Positions 21,374 through 31,718 of a stretch of DNA of 64,000 nt are shown piece after piece. Each line of letters opens with the position of its first letter. Position 1 is the first letter of the stretch. Made by a program: the position numbers and the translations under genes. Source of the stretch: Gliomastix tumulicola (Eukaryota; Ascomycota; Sordariomycetes; Hypocreales; Bionectriaceae); NCBI GenBank assembly GCA_001599755.1, contig BCHX01000004.1:1178001-1242000 (forward strand). The letters are read 5' to 3'. A model generated the notes under the pieces. The model searched no databases. It had not been told where the DNA came from and saw nothing but the letters and a program-made list of their open reading frames with translations.

Positions 21374-23660
21374 TTAGCCTACACCCAGATCCTGACGCGA
21401 CACATCCCACTCCGCCAACAGAGCCTCGACACGATATCCCGTCGCAATGCCCAGCCGATCCTGGATATCCGTCAGCATCCCCAGCAGCCTCCTCCTATCC
21501 TCCGTCTTGGTACAGCACCGCCCCGCCACGTAGAGAGGCTGTATCGCGCGGACCCTGACCGCTTCGCACGGTGAGCCACGCACGGTTGCGATGACCTGGC
21601 CTGCGTGATGCTGCAGTTTCCGCTGTATGTCCTGGAACGTGCGCAGCAGATCCGTCGTCGGAGCAGCCCTGGCCGTCAGGGATGATGATGATGATGATGA
21701 TGCTGATGATGGCGTCGTCATGAGATTCGGAGGGCGGTGGATCAGGAGCAGCATTCGTGCCATGTGATAGTATAGGACTATCGTGGAACATAGATCATTG
21801 CTGAACCAATGCTCGTAGCTGAAGAGGCCCCCATCCCCGGGGGTCAGAGTTTCGGTCGTACTGGTACCGGCTGTGTGGCTATAGAATGTGCCATCCGGGT
21901 GGAAAGACGGGGACAGCAGTTGGATCCAAGTGTCGAACTCGTTCTCCAGATGCAGAAAGGTGGCTTCATTTTGAAGCAATAAATGATGACCAGCTGCTGG
22001 TATGACGTGCGGGTCTGAAACTGGCTGTGACGACCCTGGCGCGATGTAGCAGACCAGCTTGCAAAGCAGCCGTATCAGGGTGTATGCCAGGACTTTGTCT
22101 CGCGCGTGCTCAGGGGTCGAGGATAGGCTTTGCGGTCCATCATCCAAGGTCAGTCCCCCATCATCGTTGATAAGCAGGCCCATGTTGCGCCATAAAGCCA
22201 GGTTGTCAACATCGACACGGGTCTTGCGGTGCGAGACAACTAGAACAGGGGTGTCAGCATGGCAAACCAGGAAAGGGGTCACAGGGACGGACATATAAGA
22301 GTGCTGGACTTACACGATTCTTCCAGATCATTGGCCACAAAGTTCCAGAACCCAGCTTTCATCTCCATGACGTTCTTGGTCCATGGATACACCTGTTCGA
22401 AAAGAGGGTTAGGTAGCAGCAACTGCCCATCATCGATCAAGTCCAACAACTTGGAAAAGCCCGTCAAATGACCCGACCAGGCATCTCTGTTGGCGCTGAG
22501 GTGCTCGTACTGGATCAAGATGCAGGTTCCCAGCAGGCGCACGATGGGGTCCTGGCCATCTGCGCGTATCATGAGATCACCGCCGGACAGCGATATCGCA
22601 GGCGACACGTGATCGATGACGGTGTTGTCCTCTGGTGGTGTAATCGACTTGACCAGTGTCTGTATGGCCTTGTCGTAGTATTTGATGCCGTACCACACAA
22701 AGTCATGGCGACCTCGTGCCATCTTGGCGGCAATCTGCATCTGCATCTCGTTGCGTGAGATCAGCTCGCTTGGGTCTTTTATCTGTCCTAGCTGTTTGGC
22801 AGCCACAGCGCAGGCGGCGTAGCGCAAGATGGGATGCTGCCTCGCGAGGGTCAAGACCTCCCTGCTGAAGACTTCGTATCGATACAGCAGGTCCATCCTA
22901 TGGAAAAGTATACATCAGTTTATCTGAAATGATCCTGCCGGGGCGTCTTGACTGATTGGACAAGAGATACCATGGTGCAATACACTCTGAATAGCGTCGG
23001 AGTAAGAACAGCTCTTCCGGCGTGTCTTTCAATGACTCTACTGTCGGCTCTAAGTGCGAGCTCTCGGCGGTGGTTGCAGGTGTCGCAGCAAGGTCCAGGT
23101 CTAAGAGTAGTGAGTGGGATTGCATGAACAGCATAAAATCACGGCTTCCAAAGTGTTCTTACTCGAGCCGCCCGTGTAATAAGGAGGAGGATGGCCTAGA
23201 ATAGGTTCGAAAGAGAAGGTCTCGTGTCCATCTAGCGCTATCTCACCGCCATACTGATTCTCGGCAGCACCCTCGACCACAGACGAGTCAGCGGGAAGTG
23301 GCGATGTAGATGTAGGTTGTTGGATCAGAAAAGGAGCCGAAGCAGCTCCTGCAGAAGCATCTGCGCTGGTCGGTGAGGCAGTTTCGGCGGGTCGGGCAAC
23401 CCCTGCACTTGATCTCGTCCTGGGCGATCTCGGTGAGAAGCCATGGCGTTTGAACAGAGAGTCCTGGAGATGGCATCTACGACTCGTCTTGCGGCAAGGA
23501 CCACACTCTGGCTCCTCCTCGTCACACTTGATCTTTCGTGCACGACATTCCGGGCTGGTACGGGGGGTCAGAAGAACACTGGGAAACCCCTTTCGCCTGA
23601 AAAATCACGATCAAGATCAATGCCGACTTACCACCCTTTTCTTGAGCGTTTGAGCACCAT
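21374..23660 (-). CDS. Zn2Cys6 transcription factor inside the polyol cluster
   Basis: Five exons (23660-23632, 23554-23163, 23100-22971, 22897-22314, 22239-21374) join to 666 residues. The first splice rebuilds the zinc cluster: KRSRKGC at the end of exon 1 joins PECRARKIKCD and then PECGPCRKTSRRC, giving all six cysteines in canonical spacing at residues about 10-37. A Ser/Pro-rich linker follows. From residue about 170 the pattern LLRRYSECIAPWMDLLYRYEVF, LARQHPILRYAACAVAA is that of the fungal-specific regulatory domain of the Fungal_trans_2 type. Such proteins bind CGG-containing DNA as pathway regulators. Its position between two dehydrogenase/reductase pairs suggests it controls them; a relation to Sordariomycete arabinanolytic regulators such as ARA1 is possible but not shown here. 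A Ser run (about eight) lies in the C-terminal half. Confidence 0.85.
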
Positions 23661-24119
23661 TGCGGTACGCGATGCGGGGTGCGTCCTGCATTCGAATGTC
23701 CTTACTAGCCGCGCGTATGAGAAAGTGGTTGAAAGGATGTGCGGGGTGACCAGCCTTCACCCAAACCTTTTTTTGTTGTTCTCTCGGGGTAGGAATGGGC
23801 TCGTGACTGACGCTAAGGTGACTACTAGTAGACAAGGTCCACAGCCCCGGACACGAGCGAGTCATGCCATGGGGAGTAAGTGGTGGGTGGTCGTTGGCTG
23901 GATCTCATGATGGAGATGTCTACGTCAATGGCAGATGACAAGACGCGAGGCATTATGCCATTTCGATGAGCGTCGAGATGCAATGCATGGTAGGTACGGT
24001 ATGTCTTGTGACTCCCGGGTCCTCTTCAAAAAGTGCACGGCAAGACTGTTACAGCTGGGTACCGCCTGGGCTAATTCTATAACTGCCTCTGCTATTTCAC
24101 GTCCAATCTATTTCGCTAC
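23661..24119. other. Promoter region of the Zn2Cys6 gene
   Basis: 459 bp upstream of the regulator start and downstream of the next minus-strand gene's stop. No coding frame is supported. Confidence 0.5.
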
Positions 24120-25386
24120 CTATTTAACGCCCTCAATCAGAACCTTGAACACGTCGCTCCGGCCCTCCTTGACCAGCTCAAACGCCTTCTCTGCATCCTC
24201 AAACTTGAAACGATTCGTGACCAGCCTCTTGACGTCGATCTTGCCACTGGAGATTAGATCGATGGCCGCCGGGTAGCAACCGGTCAAGTATCGGATGGAA
24301 CCCTTGATCGTGAGCCCCTGGATACATACGGCCGTGATAGGGAAAGCAACCACCTCCTTGCCCATGCCCGCCTGCACAAACGTGCCTCCCCTCCTCGCTG
24401 CAAAGACACCTAACTGTACGCAGGCCTCAGCACCGCTGCATTCGAGGACGACGTCAGCTCCGTCTCCCAGACCGTGATCCTTCTTCAACTGCTCAGCTAC
24501 GGCTTGTGCGTGATCCATGGGGTCGACACCGGCCTCGGCCCTGGCCGGCTTGAACACGCCATCGACGCCGTAGCCCTTGGCCACCTCGAGCCTCGAGTCA
24601 ATCACGTCCACGCCAATGACCGTCTTGGCACCCCAAGCCTTGGCTACGGCCTGGCAGAGCACACCAATCGGACCGCAGCCCAGGACGACCACAGTCTGAT
24701 GCGCCTGGAGGTTGGCCGTCTTGGCGATGGCCACGGCGACCGACATGGGCTCGACCATGGCAGCTTCTTCCAGGTTCATGCTATCGGGGACTTTGTAGCA
24801 GAAGTCCGCCGCGTTGACGTAGAACTTGGCCAGAGTGCCGTCGTAGGGCGGCGTCGCGGCGAAGACCATGTCCCCGCACAGGTGGTAGGAGCCCACGCGG
24901 CAGTAGTTGCAGCGTCGGCAGGGCACGCCAGGCTCCATGGCGACCCTGTCTCCGGGCTTGAGATGCGTCACTTTGCTCCCGACCTCGGCGACCACGCCGG
25001 AGGACTCGTGGCCGAGGACCATGGGGCCGTTCACGACATAGGAACCGATGCGGCCACGTTGCCAGCTGTGTCTTCTGTTAGTACATTTGTCATTTGAACC
25101 ATGTTTCATTCTGTTGAGTACTGACTAGTGAACCTAGGGAGTGAGAAGGGGTCAGCATTGGTAAATTTGGCACGGGCGGGTGCTGGACTTACATCGCTGC
25201 CGCAGATGCCCGTCTGGGCAACATGAACAAGGACATCATGAGGGTCTTGAAGCTTTGGGACCGGCCTGTCTTCAAAGGAGACGTTCTTGACCGACTGCAA
25301 GACAAACGAAGGATTCTGTACGATGATCAGCTCCCTTGTTCCAAACCGCTCACAGCATTGGTGACCCTATTGGTACTGACGGCCAT
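24120..25386 (-). CDS. xdh1: Xylitol dehydrogenase-like zinc alcohol dehydrogenase with an 8-nt micro-exon
   Basis: Exons 25386-25381, 25315-25193, 25133-25126 and 25065-24120 give 360 residues. The third exon is only GTTCACTA; it restores GICGSD-VHYWQRGRIGSY across two introns of 59 and 60 nt. The first exon encodes only Met-Ala, with a weaker donor (gtcagt) that is also used after the micro-exon. Catalytic zinc (GICGSD, GHESSG) and structural zinc cysteines (CRRCNYCRVGSYHLC) are present, with GCGPIG and VIGVDVIDSR for NAD+ binding. N-terminal NPSFVLQSVKNVSFEDRPVP and AATPPYDGTLAKFY are typical for fungal xylitol dehydrogenase, which oxidises xylitol to D-xylulose. Activity on D-sorbitol is common in the family. 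It is divergent from the second SDR. Confidence 0.85.
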
Positions 25387-26086
25387 GTTGAAGAATTGTC
25401 TCGACTTAGACGCTGCCAATATGGAATGTGATGAGAATGAGTTCACCATCCAACCATGTACCTAGTGCGTGGGCTTATTCCTATATGTGCTCGCCCTCAA
25501 CTCACCATGAGAAAAGGCTTCCCCCGCGCAGCTTTCCATCGTGAAAGTTGCTCCTTTCGGCAAAAGAGGCGTTGATTATTGATTCATTGTACCCCATTAT
25601 GCCCCGGACTCCTGACTTGATTCCCTCATCCCCGGTAAAAACAATGGAGGAGCCCGCATTCTGGGGAGCCTCTAAAGGTGAGACGGCGTCGCAAAATCTT
25701 CCTATTTCGGCAACTTTAGAAGGTCAGGATCGACTGTCCCCGCCTGCGGGAAACTGGAGGAGCATATACGATCCAAGTTTACAAGTCAGGCACCCGATAT
25801 CTCAGTCCTTGGACCGTTGGGCGTGTTTCCCCTGTCAGATCTCTCGGGGATCCAATTCGTGTCGCGTAATCTACCTGTTTGGGCAGAACTGGGAACCATC
25901 ATCCCGATGTGATACCGTAGAGGCTTGAAGGCCTCCCCTCGTCCTGTGCTCCCTGCTCCCTTTTGTCGATGGGATCTTCCATCTTTAGACGATCTACCTA
26001 TTTCAACAAGATTTTGGGACAGTTGTCTACCTACTTTGCAACCTCCCTTTCATCGTCACCAGTAGAATCTCTGCCTTTGGTCCAAA
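25387..26086. promoter_or_regulatory. Shared divergent promoter of the xylitol dehydrogenase and second SDR
   Basis: 700 bp between opposite starts, no coding frame. It contains TTCCCCC at 25519-25525 (GGGGGAA on the other strand) and GTCCCC-N6-GGGAAA at 25736-25753, echoing the first divergent promoter. Co-regulation is inferred from layout. Confidence 0.5.
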
Positions 26087-27018
26087 ATGGTTCTCTACCA
26101 GTCCCCAGACACCGATACTCCCGTCCTCTCCCAATTCTCACTTCGTGGGAAGGTGGCTGCCGTCACCGGCGGTGCCAAAGGTATCGGCAAAGAAATCGTC
26201 CGCGGCCTCGCAGAAGCCGGCGCCGATGTCGCCCTGATCTACGCCACGAGCACCGACGCTGCTGCTCAGACAGCCGAGGAGGTCGCGAGCGCGACGGGCG
26301 TCAAGGTGCGCACCTACCAGAGCGACGTCCGCTCCCGCGAGTCCATCGCCTCGACCGTGGATGAGATTGTGCGCGACTTTGGTCACCTGGATGTCATGGT
26401 GGCCAACTCCGGCGTGTGCGCGGATATCCCGAACCTGGAGTACACCGAGGAGACCTGGCAGGCAAACAACAGCGTCAACTACGATGGTGTCATGTGGACG
26501 GCACAAGCCGCCGGCAAGGTCTTCAAGAAGCAGGGTCGTGGAAATCTCATCATCACGGCGTCTGTCAGCGCAACGCTGGTCAACATCCCCCAGCGACAGG
26601 CTGCGTATAATGCCTCAAAAGCGGCAGCGGTGCATCTGGCTAAGAGTCTTGCCGTGGAGTGGGTTGACTTTGCACGGGTCAACAGCGTCTCTCCTGGATT
26701 CATTGAAACGGACAGTGAGTCTTTCTACTTGTACTATACAGGCGAGGCAAAGGGTAATAAAGGGGACACGACGCTGACACACCCATTCCAGTGCTGTACA
26801 TGCAGCCCAAGGAGCTGTTCGAGAAGTGGATGACAATGATCCCCGCCAAGCGCATGGCAGCTACTTCCGAGTTGAAAGGAGTAAGTTTCTGGCCAAGATG
26901 ATTCGTTTGGATTGGTCCGACTGACGACAACTAGATTTACGTGTTCCTGGCGAGCGATGCCTGCTGCTATATGACGGGTGCTGACATCATTGTCGACGGG
27001 GGTTACACTCTGACATGA
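26087..27018 (+). CDS. Second SDR, sorbose/mannitol/arabinitol reductase type
   Basis: Exons 26087-26714, 26792-26880 and 26935-27018 give 266 residues. The standard loop TGGAKGIG, catalytic Ser in TASVSATLVNIP, YNASK, and the end YMTGADIIVDGGY define a classical SDR of the fungal SOU1/mannitol-dehydrogenase type. It has the same length as the SDR at 20399 but differs in its coenzyme loop and has two introns, so it is not a recent tandem copy. NANSG is replaced by VANSGVCAD, as in polyol-specific members. It probably reduces a ketose (L-sorbose, D-fructose, xylulose) or oxidises the matching polyol. In the cluster it could supply the second reductive step or use another polyol. Confidence 0.87.
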
Positions 27019-27549
27019 GCACCGAGACAAGAATGAACTACATCAGTATAATAAAACAAGTCTGCACGCGAAACGTTGCGTGCTCAAGTCAGCAGCAGAC
27101 ATAGGCGCCGATGCTATTGAATCTATCAAGAAAGATCAAATGACGACGTCCCCCGCCTACCGTGAAGGTTCTAGGCGAGTGAGTAATCGCTTTTTATTCT
27201 AAGGTGACCATGGCTAGGTTCGATTTCTTTCTTTCTTTCTCGCATCTTTCTATTGCGTCGATGCCCTGGAAGAGGAGCAGGCACGATAAAATGTTATGTT
27301 ATCACAACATGAGTAAGACACGGCGTTGAAAACAAATTCGCTCCATATCCAACTCTTATATAAGCTATCACAAGGTCGACATGCAAAACTCGCCTAGCCC
27401 TCCGTGCAGCAGAGAGAGAGAGAGAAAAAATCGACGATGTACGGTTCACTCGACCCCAACATCACAGCAGATCCAGCACCTTACAATACACACAACACAC
27501 AGGACATGCCCCGCAACGCAACGTGCGATGCATAAAACAGCACATGTGC
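27019..27549. other. Convergent 3' intergenic region
   Basis: 531 bp between the stops of the second SDR and the transporter. It has a (TTTC)n run near 27226 and a short (GA)n run at 27413. No gene is seen. Confidence 0.5.
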
Positions 27550-29414
27550 CTAATCGCGAGGCTCTTCAATATGCTCCTGCATGACAGACTTGTCCCGAGC
27601 AAGCTCTCCACTGGAGCGTGCTACACGTCGGCGGTGCAACTCTTCCTGCTCGACATACTTGAAGGGTCGCTTGCTGCTCGTGGCGTCCTTGTCGCTGATC
27701 ACAATGAGGGGCGGGTTGTTCCGGTAGTACTCATCCAGGTCTTCCAAAGTGCGATTTGCTGGGCAAACAGTCAGCGAGGCTCAACAATAAGTTGCTATCT
27801 TATCTTCAGGAGCACACTTACCGGTCTCAGGGTAGAATAAGTAGATGATGGGCATGAACGCGGTGTTGAGCACGGTGAAAACGATCCAGAACTTCCAACC
27901 AAGGTTCTGAATGCCGATGGGCGTGATCTGAACAATAACGTAGTTCGTGATCCTATTTCATGCCACGTCAGTTAGATCATAATGCTAAAGAATTCACGTC
28001 CCATTCTCTTACCAATTCGTTGCGGTAGAAACGGCAGCACCCTTTGTCCGCATGGCAATAGAGTTGATCTCGGTAGGGTAAAGCCACGGTACGCCCAACA
28101 TGCCAACACCAAAGGCGATGTAGTAGAGGAAGAAAAAGGGAATGGACGCCGTGGCAAACTTCCGATCACCGTCTGGAGGGCTGCCGTAGCTGAGCAGGAT
28201 CGTGATGATCAGGAAAGCCAGCCCCTGACCGGCCGTAGACACCAGCATCAGACCGCGACGACCCCACCTCTCGACAAGAGGGATAGAGACGCACGAGAAT
28301 ACGAGGTAGGTGACGGAGTTGACAGCCGAGAGGAGACGAGCGAGCTGGTTCGACAGGCCGACGGCGTTGATCAAGACGGTCGGTAGGTAGTACGACATGA
28401 TGTTGATTCCTGAGTCTCAATATTAGCCACGGAGCACCATAGCCTTTGTCAAGGTGCAGGCAACTGCTGACGTACCCTCGAACTGCTGCATGAACTGTGT
28501 GCCTGCACCGAGGATGAGTCGTCGAAGCGGCTTCGTCGCCTCGGGTTGCGGCTTCAAAAGCTCCATCCACTTCATCTGATGCTCCTTCTCGTACTTGACA
28601 GCGTACTGGATCTCCTCGTGCTGAGCCAAGATGTCTGTATCAGTCGTCGGCTTACCGCCCAAGCGAGCCAGCACATCGAGAGCCTCTTCGTCTTTGCCGT
28701 GGTGAACCAGCCATCGAGGTGACTCGGGCAGCCAGGGCACCGTCCCGAACAGCAGAAAAATGAAGATGAATTGGAAGGCCAGAGGGAAACGCCACGCAAC
28801 GGCGCCACCCGCAAATGAAAGACCGTAGTTGATCCAGTTGCAGACAGAGAAGCCGACAATGTTCATCATCATCTCGAACATGACCAGCTTGCCGCGGAGA
28901 TGGGCAGGCGAAGTTTCGGTCTGCCAGATGGGGGCTGTGGCCGTGTTGATGCCGTTACCGATTCTAACTCCTCCAGTCAGCTTGTGTTTCCGCTCCCCAC
29001 GAGCAGGAGGTTTGCTAGGCAAAAGAGTCTGTACCCTAGAATGATGCGACCCACGAACATCTGCGCGAGGCTGTAGGAGGCAGCCATGAGGACGGCGCCA
29101 ATGGCCATGATGACGGTTCCGTAGATGATGGACTTCTTCCGTCCGAAACGCTCGCCCAGAGTGAAAGCGAGAATGGCGCCGGCAAAGCAGCCAATGTCAT
29201 AGATCGCCGTGACAGTAGACAGCATCGTGGTCCGGGATGGGCCAACCAGGTCGTGAAGCTCGAGGAAGTCATCCGTGACGATGACACCGGAGAACACAGC
29301 CTGATCGTAGCCGAACATGAGCATGTCCACACTGCAGGCGAAGGTGATCCAGAACAGCAGCCATTTCCCCGTCAGGCCGAAGTACGGTTGGCTAGATGCC
29401 TGCTGGGATGCCAT
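27550..29414 (-). CDS. MFS sugar transporter of the polyol cluster
   Basis: Five exons (29414-29035, 28963-28476, 28409-28013, 27952-27822, 27758-27550) join to 534 residues with about twelve membrane helices. Sugar-porter motifs in order: FGYDQAVFSGVI in helix 1, GERFGRKKSII, GRIILGIGNG rebuilt across the first splice, PESPRWLVHHGKDEEA, QQFEGINIMSYYLP rebuilt across the second, VERWGRRGLM, GVPWLYPTEI and PETANRTLEDLDEYY across the last. The chosen ATG (29414) gives a short cytosolic start MASQQASSQPYFGLTG as in pentose/lactose-type carriers. It should be a plasma-membrane proton symporter. In this neighbourhood a pentose or polyol is the likely substrate. It converges on the second SDR and has a TATA-like element 118 nt upstream. 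Confidence 0.9.
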
Positions 29415-30054
29415 GATGAATGAAAAATGACGAGGTAAGACTGTATGAGGATAGTGGAAATTTGCTGTCAACCAGTCGGTCGGAACCGCAGAGGGCTTGA
29501 TTCAGCATGAGACCGTCTAAATCTGGGGGAATTTATATCTTACATACTCCCCCTTCTCCAGATCCCGGGGGAAACGGGTGCCAGAAGCGTGGAGGCGTCT
29601 GGGGTCTAGCCTGACCTGACTTGCATGGCATGACTCGCGGTGAGCAAGACCGCCTGAATTCCTTAATTTGGTAATTAATGCGATGTGTCTCTGTGGGGAC
29701 CTGGCACAAGGCGTTCATACCAGCTCGTCAATATCGCCCACTAACAAACACACTTGCTTCAGAGACGCCTCGCAGGTTGAGACGTATCGAATCACCCGTA
29801 TATCGCACTAGCCATGGGGTAGAAGGGCTGATGGCCAATGTTTCATCGATGGTGGTAGAAGAACTCGGCTTGACGACTAGGCTACGTGGCCACTAATCAG
29901 ACTATTGCAGTCCAATTTGAGAACCTGGTGTTGGGACTACGAGACCTGATGGCATCTACTACCGCTTTCTGAGTCAAGGCAGTCAAGAAACGTGATCCCA
30001 AGTGGCTGCTGGTTGAAGAGATGCGACAACATGGGGTTCTGCTGCACACCACCG
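29415..30054. other. Promoter of the cluster transporter and flanking non-coding DNA
   Basis: Contains a minus-strand TATA-like element and two GGGGGAA sites (29525-29531, 29567-29573) within 160 bp of the transporter start. The left part toward 30054 has no recognisable gene. Confidence 0.5.
29531..29537 (-). promoter_or_regulatory. TATA-like element of the cluster transporter
   Basis: TATAAAT on the minus strand, 118 nt upstream of the ATG, directly beside a GGGGGAA site. Confidence 0.45.
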
Positions 30055-30360
30055 TTCTATAGTTCACGTCGGCCCCGGCCTGGAGGAGGATGTCGACGAC
30101 GAGGGGGAAGGCGTGGCGGATAACGCAATGGAGAGCTCGCCATCCCTCTATGTTTGATTCCTCCACTGTCGGCTGCGTGTTGGAGGAGAAGCTGTACGAT
30201 CTTGTGGCGGCCCTTTGCTGTAGCTGTTCCTAGCGGCGTCGCACTGATGACGGCACCGCAATTACTGAGGATCTTTACCGGCTTGACATGACCGGTTCAA
30301 GCCGCGGAGTGCAGATCTGTGTACCCTTCGGTCACCGTTTCTTTCAACGCTTGATATATC
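30055..30360 (-). pseudogene. Ankyrin-repeat gene relic
   Basis: On the minus strand three degenerate ankyrin repeats can be read: GYTDLHSAA-stop-TGHVKPVKIL, then TPLGTATAKGRHKIVQLLLQHAAD, then GWRALHCVIRHAFPLVVDILLQAGADVN. A TGA (plus 30297-30299) stands where ankyrin repeats normally have Arg, a CGA-to-TGA type change, and a one-base frameshift lies between repeats two and three. No start codon, further repeats or continuing frame are found on either side. This is a small fragment of a formerly longer ankyrin protein. Confidence 0.65.
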
Positions 30361-30454
30361 GATGTTGCGGCCGTTGAAATCATTCATTCATCTGCGTTTT
30401 CATCGTACAATTTCTCCTCCAAACAGACACGTCCATCTTGACAATCAACCCACG

Positions 30455-30967
30455 TTACAGGGCCAGTTCAGCTCGCTTCTCCTCACTGTCCCTCCCCACG
30501 ACCCCGTGCGTCAAGCACCAGTGCTCGGACTTCCTGCCCGGGCAGTCCTCCCCGCAGCCCCGAGCCTTGATAGCCTCCTTCTGCTCCTTGGCCTCCTCCA
30601 TAGCCTTGTAGATCTCGGCATCCTGCTTGCTGCGCTTCTTCCGCGCGTCCTTCTTGTACTCCTCGTGGCGGGCGGCCCGCCGCTTGTCCAGCTTTTCCTC
30701 GACGACGACGATGAGCGGGTTCAGGAGGCAGCCGACGAGGGCGATGGGGATGCTGACGAGCATGGCGTAGCCGCCGCCGGCGGTGAAGGGGATCATGCAC
30801 TCGGGGATGCCGAACTTGGAGCGCTTGTATTCCTTCTTGGGGGCGTGGCTCTCGGAAGCGTCGCTCTGGCGGTGGGCATTTTGAGGGGCCGTCTGCTGAG
30901 GAGTCTCATTTTCGGGGGCGTCCTTCTGATGCACATCGTCTTGGGGGATGTTGTTGGTGGCGGCCAT
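30455..30967 (-). CDS. Small protein with one membrane segment and charged tail
   Basis: Intronless frame of 170 residues with a true ATG. Residues 1-50 are polar and Gln/Asp-rich. One hydrophobic stretch follows at about 58-88 (IPFTAGGGYAMLVSIPIALVG then LLNPLIVVV), long enough for one or two membrane helices. After it comes a Lys/Glu-rich segment likely to be helical or coiled coil (KLDKRRAARHEEYKKDARKKRSKQD). The tail has three Cys and one His. No named family is recognised. It could be an organelle or plasma-membrane adaptor of filamentous fungi. The frame is clean and codon use resembles neighbouring genes, so I consider it real. Confidence 0.6.
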   Translation of the reverse strand: MAATNNIPQDDVHQKDAPENETPQQTAPQNAHRQSDASESHAPKKEYKRSKFGIPECMIPFTAGGGYAMLVSIPIALVGCLLNPLIVVVEEKLDKRRAARHEEYKKDARKKRSKQDAEIYKAMEEAKEQKEAIKARGCGEDCPGRKSEHWCLTHGVVGRDSEEKRAELAL

Positions 30968-31718
30968 GATTGATGATTGTTGGTATCAAATTGTTGATTG
31001 AATCGTAGGTATAATGTATAATGCGGCGGGAGTGAGGTGACGGGGTGAAAGCTCTGCCAAATATCCGGACGAACGCGGGATGCACCACTCCAGGGCGACT
31101 GCAGATGTTCTTATTCTTCATTTCTCTTCTTTTATGTCCCGTGTCAAATGTTTCAGAAATTTGACGTCAGTGCCAAGCATAGATGTCAGATACCTTGATG
31201 CGACCGAGAGACACCAATCAACGTTGAAGCTGCGGATATGCTGCACCTTCATCCCTGAAGGGGGGTGGGATCGGCTGATTCCATGCAGCGAGTGACGTAG
31301 CGCCGCACCGTGGCAATGTCAAGTATCACACATATTTCTCACTGGTGGTTCGCTATTTGTCGAAAGTCCCTGTTCAAGCATAAGGCGACCATCGATGGCG
31401 AGAAAAGGCAATTATCACATGCTTGGCGGTTGAAGCACCCCCTGTCTGGCACTGCTCATCCATCCACGAGCCTGTCTGCGCGATGACATATAATTAATGA
31501 AGATATTATTATGTGGCTCGATGGTATATCAACGAATCAGATACAAGTGGTTGTCGCACAGTTTTTGGGGGTAAAATGAGGGCGATAGGACCTCAAACTA
31601 CCTCAGTGAAATACCGAACAGTCTGTCCAGATCCCAATGAACACAGGTCATGGCTGGTACCAGTCACTGCCAGATGGTAAACCATGATCAGCACGTCCAT
31701 GCTCAACACCCGCCTTAG
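30968..31718. other. Intergenic region, AT-richer
   Basis: 751 bp between the small membrane protein gene and the decayed ligase gene, less GC-rich than flanking genes. No gene is seen. Confidence 0.5.
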
